A DNA stretch of 64,000 nt, from NCBI GenBank assembly GCA_037176705.1, contig CM073896.1, positions 25,866,708-25,930,707 of the forward strand, in the 5' to 3' direction. This DNA is from Molossus alvarezi (Eukaryota > Chordata > Mammalia > Chiroptera > Molossidae). Positions 37,402-48,921 of the stretch are shown one piece after another. Below the pieces are notes generated by a model. It had not been told where the DNA came from. It saw only the letters and a list, made by a program, of their open reading frames with translations, and searched no databases. The position numbers were made by a program, and so were the translations under genes. Every line of letters begins with the position of its first letter. Positions within the stretch are counted from its first letter, which is position 1.

Positions 37402-40400
37402 AAAAATTTTTAACAGAATATCTAACCTCACAACTTAAAGAACTAGAAAGCAAACAAAGAGAAAAACCCAGAGCGAGTAGAAGGAAGGAAATAGTAAAGA
37501 TCAAAGCAGAAATAAAAGACATGGAGACCAAAAAAACAATTCAAAGGATCAATGAAACAAAGAGCTGGTTCTTTAAAAAGATAAACAAGATTGATGGACC
37601 CTTAGCTAGACTCAGCAAGAAACAAAGAGAGAGAATCCAAACACACAAAATCAGAAATAAAAGAGGAGAAATAATAACTGACACCACAGAAATACAACGG
37701 ATTGTTAACAAATATTATGAACAATTATATGGCAACAAATTTGACAATCTAAGCAAAATGGACAAATTTCTAGAAACACATAGTCTCCCAAAACAGAACC
37801 GGAGAGATAGAAAACATGAACACACCAATAACAACAGAAGAAATTGGAGATGTAATCAAGACTCTCCCAGCAAACAAAAGCCCAGGCCTGGACAGCTTCA
37901 TGGGGGAATTTTGCTGAACATTCGAAGAAGAACTAATGCCTGTTCTCTTCAAACTATTTCAAAAAATTCAAAAAGAAGGAAGACTAGCAAACTCATTTTA
38001 TGAGGCCAGCATAATTCTAATTCCAAAACCAGAAAAAGACTCTACAAAGAAAGAAAACTACAGATCAATATATCTGATGAACATAGATGCCAAAGTCCTG
38101 AACAAAATACTAGCAAATCTAATCCAGCAATACATCAAAAAAAATTATTCACCATGACCAAGTGGGATTCATCCCAGGGATGCAAGGCTGGTACAATATT
38201 CACAAATCAATAAATGTGATACACCACATAAATAAAATAAAAGATAAAAATCATATGATCATATCAATAGACACTGAAAAAGCATTATACAAAATTCAAC
38301 ACCCATTTCTGATAGAAACGTTCAGCAATCTTGGAATAGAGGGATCATATCAATATAATAAAGGCAATATATGAAAGACCTACAGCCAACATCATACTCA
38401 ATGGGCAAAAACTAAAAGCATTTCCCTTAAGAACAGGAACAAGGCAAGGATGCTCACTTTCTCCACTCTTATTTAACATAATATTGGAAGTCTTAGCCAT
38501 AGCAATCAGACAGGAGAAAAAAATAAAAGGGATCCAAATTGGAAAGGAGGAAATGAAACTGTAATTATTTGCAGATGACATGATAATATATGTAGAAGCC
38601 CCCAAAGACTCCATCAAAAATTTACTAGACTTAATAAATGAATTTCGCAAAGTAGCAGGATACAAAATTAACATCAAGAAATCGATGGCATTCTTATTCA
38701 TCAATCATGAAATCACAGAAAGAGAAACTAAGACAACAATCCCATTTACAATCGCAGCAAAAAAATTAAGATACCTAGGAATAAACTTAACCAAAGAAAT
38801 AAAGGACCTATTTTCAGAAAACTACAGGTCATTGAAAAAAGAAATAGAAGAAGATATAAAAAAGTGAAAGCACATACCTTGTTCATGGATTGGAAGAATC
38901 AACATCATTAAAATGTCCATACTACCCAAAGCAATCTATAGATTCAATGCAATCCCTATCAAAATTCCAATGACATACTTCACAGAACTAGAACAAATAC
39001 TTCAAAAGTTCACATGGAACCAAAAAAAGACCTTGTATAGCCACAGCAATCTTGAAAAAGAATAACAAAATTGGAGGAATCACATTACCAGATTTCAGGT
39101 GATACTACACAGCCACTGTAATCACAACAGCCTGGTACTGTCACAAGACCAGACATATAGACCAGTGGAACAGAATAGAGAATTCAGAAATGGACCCAAG
39201 GCAATATGCTCAATTAATACTTGACAAAGGTGGTAAGAACATACAGTGGAGTAAGGACAGCCTCTTTAACAAATGGTGTTGGGAAAATTGGACAACTACA
39301 TGCAAAAAAATGAAACTAGACCATCAACTTACACAATACACAAGAATAAACTCATAATGGATAAAAGACTTAAATGTGACTCATGAGTTCATAAACATCC
39401 TAGAAGAAAATGTAGGCAACAATATTTCAGACATTATACACAGCAGAATTTTCACTGATACATCACCTAAGGCAACAGAAGCAAAGGAGAAAATGAACAC
39501 ATGGGACTACATCAAACTCAAAAGCTTCTACACAGCAAAAGATACAATCATCAAAATGGAAAGGCAACCCACTGTATGGGAGAGCATAATTGCCAATGAT
39601 ATATAAGATAAGGGGTTAATTTTCAATATATATAGAGTGCTCATACAACTCAACAAAAGGAAGACAAAGAACCCAATTAAAAAATGGACAGAGGAACTAA
39701 ATAGACACCTCTCCCAAAAGGACAAATGGCTAAGAGACATGAAGAAATGCTCTACATCACTAATCATCAGAGAAATGCAAATTAAAACAACTATGAGGTA
39801 TCACCTCATACCTGTCAGAATGGCCGCCATCAACAAATCATCAAACAACAAGTGTTGGCGAGGGTGTGGAGAAAAGGGGACTCTAGCACACTGCTGGTGG
39901 GAATGCAGACTGGTGCAGCCACTATGGAAAGCAATATGGTGTTACCTCAAAAAGTTAAAAATTGAACTTCCACTTGACCCAGTGATCCTACTTCTAGGAA
40001 TATACCCTAAGAAGCCTGAAACACCAATCAGAAAGGATAAATGTGCCCCCATGTTCATAGCAGCACTATTTACAATAGCTAAGATCTGGAAACAGCCCAA
40101 ATGTTCATCAGTAGACGAATGAATAAAAAAGCTGTGGTATATATACACAATGAAGTACTATGCAGCTCTAAGAAAGATCTCTTATCCTTTGTGTCAACAT
40201 GGAGGGACCTGAAAAGTATTATCCTAAGCAAAACAAGCCAAGCAGAGAAAGACAAATATCACATGATCTCACTTATTTGTGGAATATAATGAACATAACA
40301 GAGTTAGGAATGGGGTAGTCCAGAGACGTGGAGGTGGGGTACAGACTGACAATTCCCTCAAGAGGGGTTGTGGGGGAAGAGATAAGCCAGAGAACTTATA

Positions 40401-40529
40401 TGCATGTATGTATTAACAATGAACATGGACAACAAAGGTGAGAACAGTGTGGGGAGGGAGGGGATGGGGAGAATCAGTGGGAAGAAAAGGAGAAACATCT
40501 GTAACAAAAATAAATTAATTAATTTTAAA
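37402..40529 (+). mobile_element. 5'-truncated L1, 3.1 kb, with 16-bp TSD
   Basis: It contains about the last three quarters of ORF2, a short 3' UTR with a G-rich tract (40451-40470), and an A-rich tail. The perfect TSD aaattgaatataccag lies at 37386-37401 and 40530-40545. The 3' UTR matches the antisense copies at 14053 and 34694, so all three belong to the same L1 family. The 5' UTR, ORF1 and most of the endonuclease domain are missing. Confidence 0.95.
37405..40289 (+). pseudogene. L1 ORF2 remnant (reverse transcriptase), disabled
   Basis: ORF2p is the L1 endonuclease/reverse transcriptase that copies its own RNA at the target site. Here the end of the endonuclease side is followed by the RT domain. 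Visible are [19 protein letters not shown] (about 37999), [19 protein letters not shown] (38160), the catalytic FADD at 38568-38579, the cysteine-rich [18 protein letters not shown] (39855) and the terminal MISLICGI. It is broken repeatedly. Frame shifts lie near 37795, 38150, 38350 and 40115-40200. Stop codons include TGA at about 37916 and TAA at 38562-38564, one codon before the LFADD motif. No functional protein can come from this copy. Confidence 0.93.
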
Positions 40530-40545
40530 AAATTGAATATACCAG

Positions 40546-41099
40546 GATGGACCAAAATAGGTTTACAGTTATAATACAAATAACTAATACAATCATTAAC
40601 AAATAATGCAAGAATAAATTATGTGTTTCACATACTCACATCTGTAAACTGGCTTTTCTCCATCCCTTTATTTAAAGTTTTGATATTCTTCCAAACCTGC
40701 TTTCTTGAGAGGCTTTGTGAACATATTTGTATACCTATCCTGAGTTCATGACCAGGCCTCACTCACTGCACTCTACCAGATTTGTAAGTTAAAAAGTGCT
40801 TTAATTAATTGCTTAGCACTAGTCTAATATTTGAATAAGTTATGATACCATCACTAGATAAAATGATATGTATTTCATTCAAGTTAAAATTATGCATAAT
40901 ACGTTGCAACATTAAACTTATTGATGATATGCTATTAAGTAAAACAGATGATATAAAATTGAATATACTCCATCATTGTAAATATGTATGCACACAGAAA
41001 TTATTGGACAAAAACGATGACCAATAAAAATAAAACCTAATAATAATAGATTACCCTAAAAACTGTCAGCTTACTACATAGTTAATAAACAACAGCATA
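40546..41099. other. No gene recognised
   Basis: AT-rich unassigned DNA. Confidence 0.5.
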
Positions 41100-41270
41100 A
41101 CACTAAGTACTTAAAATTCATTACTTCATTACATTTTATAATAACCATGTCAAGGAGGTCCTGAGGCATAGAAATTTGATGCAAATATCTTATAATCATG
41201 TAGGATGCCACTTTGGTTCCGGAATTCATCCCTGGATGCTGGTTTCAAATCCACAATTAGGATAGTAAGC
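41100..41270 (-). repeat. MIR SINE
   Basis: Plus strand: actaagtacttaaaattcat, ataataaccatgtcaaggag, gaggcatagaaatttgatgc and ctggatgctggtttcaaatc, in antisense MIR order. Confidence 0.55.
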
Positions 41271-41736
41271 TTACATTTGAATCCTTTAAACATTCTCTAT
41301 TTCCTAAAGTTTGAAAATATGCAGCATATTCTTTATGGTAGGATAATGTAAAATATTTAATATTTAATATAAACTATAATGAATAACATTCTTATTATTT
41401 CTTAGAAAAAATAAATCATGAAAAACCAAATAAAAGAAGACCCATAAGACATGACTCTAAATAGGAAAACAAATGTTTCAAAAGACATAAAAAAATATTC
41501 AGCCCAACCATTGATCAGTGAAATACAAACAAAACAATAAAATCACATTCACTCAATCCAATCTGAAGATCCAGAATCACTGAATGTTGCCTAAAGTTTA
41601 CTAGTTATATTTTATTAGGACTCTGATATAAATACATAAACTATTGTTTTAATATAACAAGTGTTGAATTTCTTTTTGGTCTGTGAGTAAAGATATGACT
41701 TGTAGTACAGATCTAAGGATGACTCTTCATGTGATT
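41271..41736. other. No gene recognised
   Basis: AT-rich DNA. 41460-41560 may be a short L1 scrap, but it is not callable. Confidence 0.45.
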
Positions 41737-41746
41737 CATAAATTTA

Positions 41747-41956
41747 CTGATTTATTTATTATTATTTTTTCCTTTATTGATTTTAGAGACAGAGAAAGGG
41801 AGAGGGAGAGAGATAGAAACATTGATTGTCTGCCTCCTGCATGCCCCCCACTGGGGATTTGGCCCATAACCTGGGAATGTGCCCTGACCAGGATTTGAAC
41901 TGGCGACCTCTTTGTGCATGGTTCGACACTCAACCACTGAGCCACACCACCCGGGC
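41747..41956 (-). mobile_element. Ves-type SINE, older subfamily
   Basis: Minus-strand head gcccgggtggtgtggctcag, then ggtcgccagttcaaatcctg, CT-rich body and tail ctctaaaatcaataaaggaa. The short TSD cataaattta / catgaattta at 41737-41746 and 41957-41966 has one mismatch. Confidence 0.88.
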
Positions 41957-42333
41957 CATGAATTTATTTTTCACAAACAGTCCATAAATCTAATATTTTT
42001 CATTGAAATGATAAAATATATTCTTTAATTCTTTCAAGAAATATTTATTGACTGCCTATCAAGTGCTAGAGATTATTATAGGAGCTATGGGTATATTATG
42101 ACCATATACAACAACAAGAATACTTGCCTTCTGCTATCTTATATTCTAATCTGGCATACAAACAATAAGGAAGATAAATCATTAAAATATATATTCTATT
42201 ATAAATTGATACATTTATAAAGAAATGCCTACACTAAGGAAGAGAAAGGAGATATGAAATATCGGAGAGGGGGTACTAAAATTTTAGTTAGGAGTGTCAG
42301 AGTTGAGTGTCATCATTGAGAAAGTGACTTTGG

Positions 42334-42573
42334 CCCTGGCTAGTTTGGCTCAGCAGTTAGAGTGTTGGCCCTTGGACCAATGAGTTGTGTGTTTAATCCT
42401 TGTCAAGGGCATGTACCTCGGTTGCATTTTGTCCCTGGCTCTGGCCGGGTTGTACGGGAGGCAGTATTACATTGATGTTTCTCTCTGTCTCTCCCTCTCC
42501 CTCCCTCCCACTCCATCTAATGATAAATAGAAAAATATCCTCAGGTGGGGAATAAAAAATTTTTTTTAAAAAA
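42334..42573 (+). mobile_element. Ves-type SINE with 14-bp TSD, inside L2
   Basis: Head ccctggctagtttggctcag, then cttgtcaagggcatgtacct, CT-rich body and tail atatcctcaggtggggaata. The TSD gaaagtgactttgg (42320-42333) and gaaagtgattttgg (42574-42587) differ by one base. Confidence 0.93.
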
Positions 42574-42729
42574 GAAAGTGATTTTGGGTTATGGAGTTAC
42601 AGGAATAAAGAAGTGTACCATGAGTATCTTTGTGGGAAGAGAATTACAGGCAGGGAAAGCAATCCTTCCAAGGACCCTATGGTAGAAATTGTATCAGTTT
42701 GCTCATAAACGTTAGAAAGCACATGTAAC

Positions 42730-42976
42730 GACCTGGCCGGTTGCTGAGTGATTAGAGCATCGGCTTACAGTCCAGAGAGACCCAGGTTCGGTTCCCGCTA
42801 AGGGCATATACCTCGGTTGCAGTTTGTCCCTGGCCCTGGTTGGGTTGTGCAGGTGGCAGCCACTCGATGTGTCCCTTTCATGTCGATGTTTCTCTTTCTG
42901 TCTCTTCCCCTCCCACTCTATCTGAACAAAAAATGGAAAAATGTCCTCAGATGAGGATAAAAAAAAAAGAAAGAAA
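42730..42976 (+). mobile_element. Ves-type SINE with 15-bp TSD, inside L2
   Basis: Head gacctggccggttgctgagt, B-box-like ggttcggttcccgctaaggg, CT-rich body and tail aaatgtcctcagatgaggat. The TSD gaaagcacatgtaac (42715-42729) and gaaagcccatgtaac (42977-42991) differ by one base. It lies only 156 bp from the previous SINE. Confidence 0.94.
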
Positions 42977-43494
42977 GAAAGCCCATGTAACTACAACAGC
43001 ATAATTAAAGGAGGACAATAAGATCAGAGAAGTAATGAGGGCCACAGAGGATTTTATAATCTAGGTGATCATACACCCCAGTTTATGCCTGTTGTTCTGG
43101 TGCAATTAGTAAATTATTACTAATGTTGTTTTCATTCTCAAGAGTGTCACGATTTGGATAAATCATCACTATGATTGTAGTAAGGAGCTTGAATTTACCC
43201 TCATAGAGTTTACCACTGGATGGTTTGAATAGAAGGATGATATCGTCTGTCTTACGCTTCACTTGAACAACTCAGATAGCTCCGTTGAGAATAGACTGAA
43301 AAGAGACAAGATCTGAGGGACAGACACTTATTATTTAAATGTATTAAAATGTAATAATTTCTTTTGAAGAAAAAAAAAAAAGTGTCTGGCCCAGGATTAT
43401 GTGTGATATTTAGTTGTCATGTATTTTTAAACTTGGAACAATTTACCACTCTTCCTTTGTTTTTCATGAACTTGCTATTTACGAGTACAGAACA

Positions 43495-43733
43495 GCCCTG
43501 GTCAGTGTGGCTCAGTTAGTTGGTTGTTGTCGTGTGCAGCAGGAGATTGCAAGTTTGATTCCTGGTCAAGGAAACATGCACAGTTTGTGGGCTCGATCCC
43601 CAGTAGGGGCTGTGCAGGAGGCAGCCCATCAATCTTGTGCTCTCAAATTGATGCTTCCCTCTCCCTCTCCCTCCACTCTCTCTCAAAAATAAATAAACAA
43701 ACAAACAACCAAACAAACTATCCTTTTTTAAAA
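43495..43733 (+). mobile_element. Ves-type SINE, older subfamily
   Basis: Head gccctggtcagtgtggctca, then gcaagtttgattcctggtca, gatccccagtaggggctgtg, CT-rich stretch and an A-rich tail with aaac units. A short repeat, agtacag, lies at both flanks (43484-43490 and 43734-43740). Confidence 0.87.
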
Positions 43734-44084
43734 AGTACAGGGCAATTGTTTTTTATACTGTACCTCAGTTTGGGTTTGTCTAATATTCCCTCTTGTCTAT
43801 AAATAATATTGTGTTATTCTCAGTACTTCATGTCAGGACATTATGATATCAATTTATCCCATTACTGGTGATCTTCACGTTGGTTACATAGTTAAGGTGA
43901 TATTTGCTTAGGTTTTACAAGTGTGGTGTTACCATTTTTCTTTTATCATTAGCAAATACTTTCTTACCTAATATTTGCATCGTTGATTATCTTTGCCTGA
44001 ATCTAGATTTATTATTATGGTTTTCAAATGATAATTTTGTAATTCCATCAATCTTTTTACTTCTATTAGAGGGTGTTTCTTTGT

Positions 44085-44324
44085 TTTATCCTCACCTGAG
44101 GACATTTTTCCATTCTTTATTCACATAGAGTGGGAGGGAGAGATAGGAAGAGAGAGAGAGAAACATTGAGGTGAAAGGGACACATCAAGTGGCTGCCACC
44201 CGCACGACCCAACCAGGGCTGGGGACAAACTGCAACCGGAGTACATGCCCCTAGCGGGAACTGAACCCAGGTCTTTCTGGACCGCAGGCAGATGCTCTAA
44301 CTGCTGAGCCAAACCGGTCAGGGC
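44085..44324 (-). mobile_element. Ves-type SINE with 18-bp TSD
   Basis: Minus-strand head gccctgaccggtttggctca, ggttcagttcccgctagggg, CT-rich body and tail ggaaaaatgtcctcaggtga. The TSD tagagggtgtttctttgt (44067-44084) and tagagggtatttctttgt (44325-44342) differ by one base. Confidence 0.94.
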
Positions 44325-44594
44325 TAGAGGGTATTTCTTTGTAAGAAAGTTTTTTATTCTTATTCTTGACCATTTTTTAAATTTATCTTTACTATGGACT
44401 CATAGTTTTAAATTTTAATAAAAAGTTGTAAAGGTTTACAATCACTTTTTAATGCTCAAACAGTTTCAGATGCAACCACTTGTAACTCCTTCAAAGTGTA
44501 TCTTTTTGTAGGTACCCATCATTCCTTGATCTTCTTTACAATTTAACAATATAAGATGTTACATTTTATCATGAATTTCCCAGGACACGAGCTT

Positions 44595-44596
<2 letters not shown>

Positions 44597-44627
<31 letters not shown>
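44597..44627. repeat. (CA)n microsatellite
   Basis: About 15 uninterrupted CA units. Confidence 0.97.
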
Positions 44628-44629
<2 letters not shown>

Positions 44630-44639
44630 GTTGCACTGT

Positions 44640-45300
44640 CGAAAAATATTGGAAGCTATTGGTTTATGAAATCAAACTAGAAAAGGGGAGTGGTAGCCCT
44701 GGGTATTGAAACACCATGCTAATGAACAGGTGGACAGTTTGGTTCATATACGTAGAGGCTACAATGGCACTCCTTAGTTCTCATGAAAAGAGAAAGAAAT
44801 CGGTCTCATTCTGCCAAGAGTTGGCTTTTGAAGGCACACTTTGAGATCGTGCCAAACAGAAGTGCAGCTTGCTGCATTCATCTCCAATTCTATGCCAAGG
44901 AAGACACATGAAGGTTTCTGAATCATAATCAGAGGTTGTGTTTTACATGTATTTCTGATTTCGGCACGAAGATTCATCACCCTCTGCTCTTCTTTAAGTT
45001 ATTCCTCTCTGTTACGCCAAACTCTTGCCTTTATGAGACTCTCAAAAGTCTTTGAAGCCAGGGTGTCATGTACAGCTTTCTGTTCCACACCAGCGCCTTT
45101 TGAAGAGAGGCTGTGCTGAGTGGGGGAAGGAAACATACTGAGGGAGAAGTTAAAGCATTAATATTGCTGATCATGTTTAGAAAATAGCATTTTTTCCCCC
45201 TATGGATTTGCTGAATAATAACATTCCTAGGACCAGTAATAATGAACAATAGTGTCTTACTGTCTATTGACAATAGAAAAAAAGCAAACACAGTTTGACT
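44640..45300. other. Non-repeat block, no gene recognised
   Basis: Sequence of mixed composition, without simple repeats or a recognisable transposon, in a region otherwise crowded with SINEs. The longest frames are 68 and 86 codons on the minus strand, without domain-like content. It may be unique DNA, possibly conserved and noncoding. Confidence 0.4.
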
Positions 45301-45418
45301 TGTAAGGATAAGGGCAAATCATTAGAAACGAATGGAGGCCATATGTTCCATATTGTGCCAAAGTATCAATGAAAATTTAAAAAAAGAATGAAGGAACTTA
45401 GGCTGAAAAGAAAGGAAG

Positions 45419-45668
45419 GGCTCTGGCCAGTTTTGCTCAGTGGTTAGAGTGTCAGCCTGTGGACCGGAGAGGCCAGGTTTGGTTCCTGCTAAGGGCACAT
45501 ACCTCGGTTGCAGTTTGTCCCCAGCACTGGTTGGGGTTGTGTGAGTGGCAACCACTCGATGTGTCTCTCTCACATTGATGTTTCTCTCTCTCTCTCCCTC
45601 CCTCTCTCCCTCCTGCTCTATCTGAAGATAAATGCGAAAATATCCTCGGGTGAGGATAAAAAGAAAAA
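45419..45668 (+). mobile_element. Ves-type SINE
   Basis: Head ggctctggccagttttgctc, then tttggttcctgctaagggca, CT-rich body and tail aaaatatcctcgggtgagga. The purine-rich flanks make the TSD ambiguous. Frames of 128 and 139 codons on the opposite strand are shadows of this element. Confidence 0.92.
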
Positions 45669-46599
45669 GAAGGAATGATAGAAGGAATAAAAGTACGCAC
45701 ATACACATATTTTTGCCTGATAATATGTATACATATATGTGAATCTAGATGAAATGTTATAAGTGCATATGAAAGCTGCATAAAAATTCTTCTGTTTCTT
45801 GAACACGAAACTGTATCTGAACTTAAACACTTCAGCATCCTCTGCTGTAGAGTCTCACACAGTAACATCACATTCTTTAGAGCTCAGTGCTCTCAGTGAA
45901 TAAGTGGACTGATCCTTTAATCCGAAAGAAAAAAAAAAGTTTGGCACAACCAGAAAATTAGAAAAGAATGTGCAAGACTGCTCATATGATAAGAGTGATC
46001 CATTTCCTCCCCTTTTCTGAGTCCATTAATCAGTCTGTCATGACACTGCCTATGATGTTTATGTCTGCTTAGAAACAATAAAAGTTCACTTTTTCCTTTT
46101 CCAAAAAGTTGCTATGCTACATTGACATTTTCACCCTGGAGGAAAGCCACATTGTACTGAACAGATGCTGCAAACTGGTTCATTCATGCTAGTTCTGCAT
46201 AAATTTGCTTACCTGCTGGGCTCAAAATAGGACCATAGCAATATATTTCAAGGCATATATATGCCTCCCCCTAAAATAATTTAAATGCAAATAGAATTGA
46301 AAAGAAAAAAAGAAAACAACTCTAGTTTGTTAATATGATTAAAACATGTATAAATCTTTATTTTGGGATATTCACAGGAAGAAACTAAGTTTCTTGAGGA
46401 TAAATAACTTGTCTTTTTAGCCTTGTTTGTTACGAGATTGTGGGTCTGAGGAAAATTCGGTCTGCAACAGATATTTATTGTTCTCAGAGGCTGAAATTTT
46501 AAACCTTTAAATATAAAATCATTTAAGATAGTATTTAAGGTATATAACCTTTTAAGCACATATAGAAGAGTTTTTGTGCTAAATTGAGACTTGCTGTTG
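45669..46599. other. No gene recognised
   Basis: AT-rich unassigned DNA. Confidence 0.5.
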
Positions 46600-47942
46600 T
46601 TGCTTTAATTGGAGAACTTGCTGATATATTATGATTAAAATTTGCTATATTTCTATTAGTTTTCTCTTTGTCCTGCCTGTTCTATGTACCTACCACTTTC
46701 CTTTTCTTCTTTAGTAAGTAATTAATTTTTTTCAGGTTTTCATTTACCCCTCCATTAGCTTATAAAGTATACATTCTCTATTCCTTCAAGGTCACCCTAG
46801 ATATTATAACATGCATTCTTGACCTATTAAAGTTTAATAAGATAAGTAATTTTAATTCACCTAATTAATGAAAAGATCTTACAATATGTTTACCACAACC
46901 AATCCCTCTGAACTGATGTAATAATATTGTCATTTAATTGTATACATGTAAATGAATAATAAAATAATATTTATAGCCACAAATATATTATAGTTTCTGT
47001 TTTATACAATCAATCTTGAGCTAGATTGGCTTATATAATTATCATTTTATAGCTCTTCATTTCTCCTTCATCTGTGACCTGGTATCTAAGATTAGCTTTT
47101 TCCTGTCTGAAGTATACCTGTTAATAATTGCATTAGTACAGGCCTGCTAGTGAAATTTTTTTTAGATTTTGATTATCAGAAAATGTCTTCATTTTTGAAG
47201 AATATTATCATCAGTTATAGAATTCTATGTTGGCAGTTATTCTCATTCAAATGACTTTTAAGTTGACTATTTTTTTTTTTCTATATTTGCTTCTTTTTCT
47301 TCCACTGTTTCTGTTGAGAAATGAGTTGCTAGTTTTATTATTGTTCCTTTGAAGATAGTATGTCTGTTGTTTTTTTTTTGTTTTTTTTTTTTAGATTTTC
47401 TTTGTTTTTGATTTTTGCATTTAAATTATTATGTGCCAGTTCTCTTTGTATTTATTCCACTTAAAGTTCAAAACAATTATTTATAGATTTTTAAGTTGTA
47501 AATTGGCATACAACAGATTACACATATTTAAGTGTATAATTTCATGAGTTTTGACATAGAGATAGACCACATAACAATCAAAATAAAAGAAATGTCTCTC
47601 CCCACCAAACATTTCCTAATCTCCTAATTTGTCACCCCCTTTACCCCAATCTTAGGCACCAATGATTTGTTTTCTATCAGTATTTGATTGTTTTACATAT
47701 TACAGAATTTCATACAAAAGAAGCAATAGAGTAGGTTTTTTTGTCTTTTCTACTCAGCATAGTTACTTTACGGTCCATCATGTCTTTGCACACATCAGTA
47801 ATTTGTTCCTTTTTATTGCTAAGTAGTAGTTCATCGAATGGATATATCAAAATATGTTTATTTTTTTCTCAGATGATGGAGATTTGGTAATATCCAGTTT
47901 AGAGATGTTACAAATAAAAATATTATTGACATTTGTGTACTG

Positions 47943-47969
47943 AGTGTGTGTGTGTTTGTGTGTGTGTGC
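47943..47969. repeat. (TG)n microsatellite, interrupted
   Basis: TG units with one TTTG interruption, just upstream of a SINE insertion. Confidence 0.9.
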
Positions 47970-48000
47970 ATTGTGTATGCTTTAACACTCTTTCATTACT

Positions 48001-48244
48001 TTTTTTTTTAACCCTCACCCGAAGACATTTTTGCATTTATCTTCAGATAGAGTGGGAGGGAGAAAGGGAGGAAGAGACAGAAACATCAATGTGAGAGAGA
48101 CACATTGAGTGGTTGTCACCCACAGGGCATCAACCAGGGCCGGGGACAAACTGCAACGGCGGTACGTGCCCCCAGCAGGAACCAAACCCGGGCCTCTCTG
48201 GTCCGCAGGCCGACACTCTAACCGCTGAGCCAAACCGGCCAGGG
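48001..48244 (-). mobile_element. Ves-type SINE with 13-bp TSD
   Basis: Minus-strand head gccctggccggtttggctca, CT-rich body and tail with gataaatgcaaaaatgtctt. The perfect TSD ctctttcattact lies at 47988-48000 and 48245-48257; its first base is shared with the element end. Confidence 0.94.
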
Positions 48245-48564
48245 CTCTTTCATTACTCTTGAGTAAAGCTAGGTATATAGATGCGTTGAAACTCATAAAG
48301 CAGTTGTATATTTAGCTTTTCATAACACTGTCAGTCTTTTTTGCAAAATGGTTGCTTTCATCACAATCCCAGAAGTAGTGGATAAGAATTCTACTAGCCC
48401 CACTGTCCTGCATCACTTTATAATTTTAACTATTCTAGTGTTATCCCATTGTGATTTTAATTTGTGTTTCCCTAATAAATATGCTAAATAATATGGAGTA
48501 TATTTAGATGTCATTATTTGTCAATTACATATCTTTGGTAAATCTTGCCATTTAAAAATATTGG

Positions 48565-48921
48565 TTGGTTGGTTTTTTGGTTTTTGTTTTATTACTTTTA
48601 AAAGGTATTGGGTTGGAAGAGTTCTTCTCCCATTTCACTGCCAAAGAGCAACGTAGAGCTCGAAGGCAACATGACGCCTGTCCGGAACTGCCATGTTGCT
48701 TCAGTGATGGAATTGTTCCTGCCTCTGGATTTCCTCTTATATTTGTGACTGTAGTAAGTTTTGTTGTCTTCTGTTTTACCCCGCTATTGCCGAGTTTATC
48801 TCAAAGGCTTGTATCTAGAACCTTAGACTTCTTTTTCCATTGTGTAGACTTTTTTCTCAAAGCCAGAGGTCTTTTTAGTTTTCCTAGTCTTGCACTTTCA
48901 GTCTACCGAGCAGTATCTTGA
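48565..48921 (+). other. Unexplained 118-codon open frame
   Basis: An open frame from ATG at 48565 to the stop at 48919-48921. It has a hydrophobic start (MVGFLVFVLLLLKG), a short charged part with KEQRRARRQHD, then hydrophobic Phe/Leu-rich sequence. I recognise no family. It lies in the part of an old L1 region that does not read as L1. AT-rich DNA gives such Phe/Leu frames by chance, so I do not call it a gene. Confidence 0.25.

Larger units (their letters stand above)
42010..43330 (-). mobile_element. L2 LINE 3' region, split by two Ves SINEs
   Basis: The antisense L2 3' end at 42015-42190 (atttattgactgcctatcaa, ttctgctatcttatattcta) continues into 42220-42319. It resumes after the first SINE (42588: ttacaggaataa; 42640: agagaattacaggcagggaa) and again after the second (43020: gatcagagaagtaatgaggg; 43180: taaggagcttgaatttaccc; 43285: gttgagaatagactgaaaag). 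The stretch at 43065-43160 looks like an unrelated MER-class insert. No reading frame remains. Confidence 0.65.

Noticed and set aside
45322..45871. Two overlapping minus-strand frames of 128 and 139 codons
   Set aside because: Both are shadows of the Ves SINE at 45419-45668 with its GA-rich strand, and have no independent coding support.
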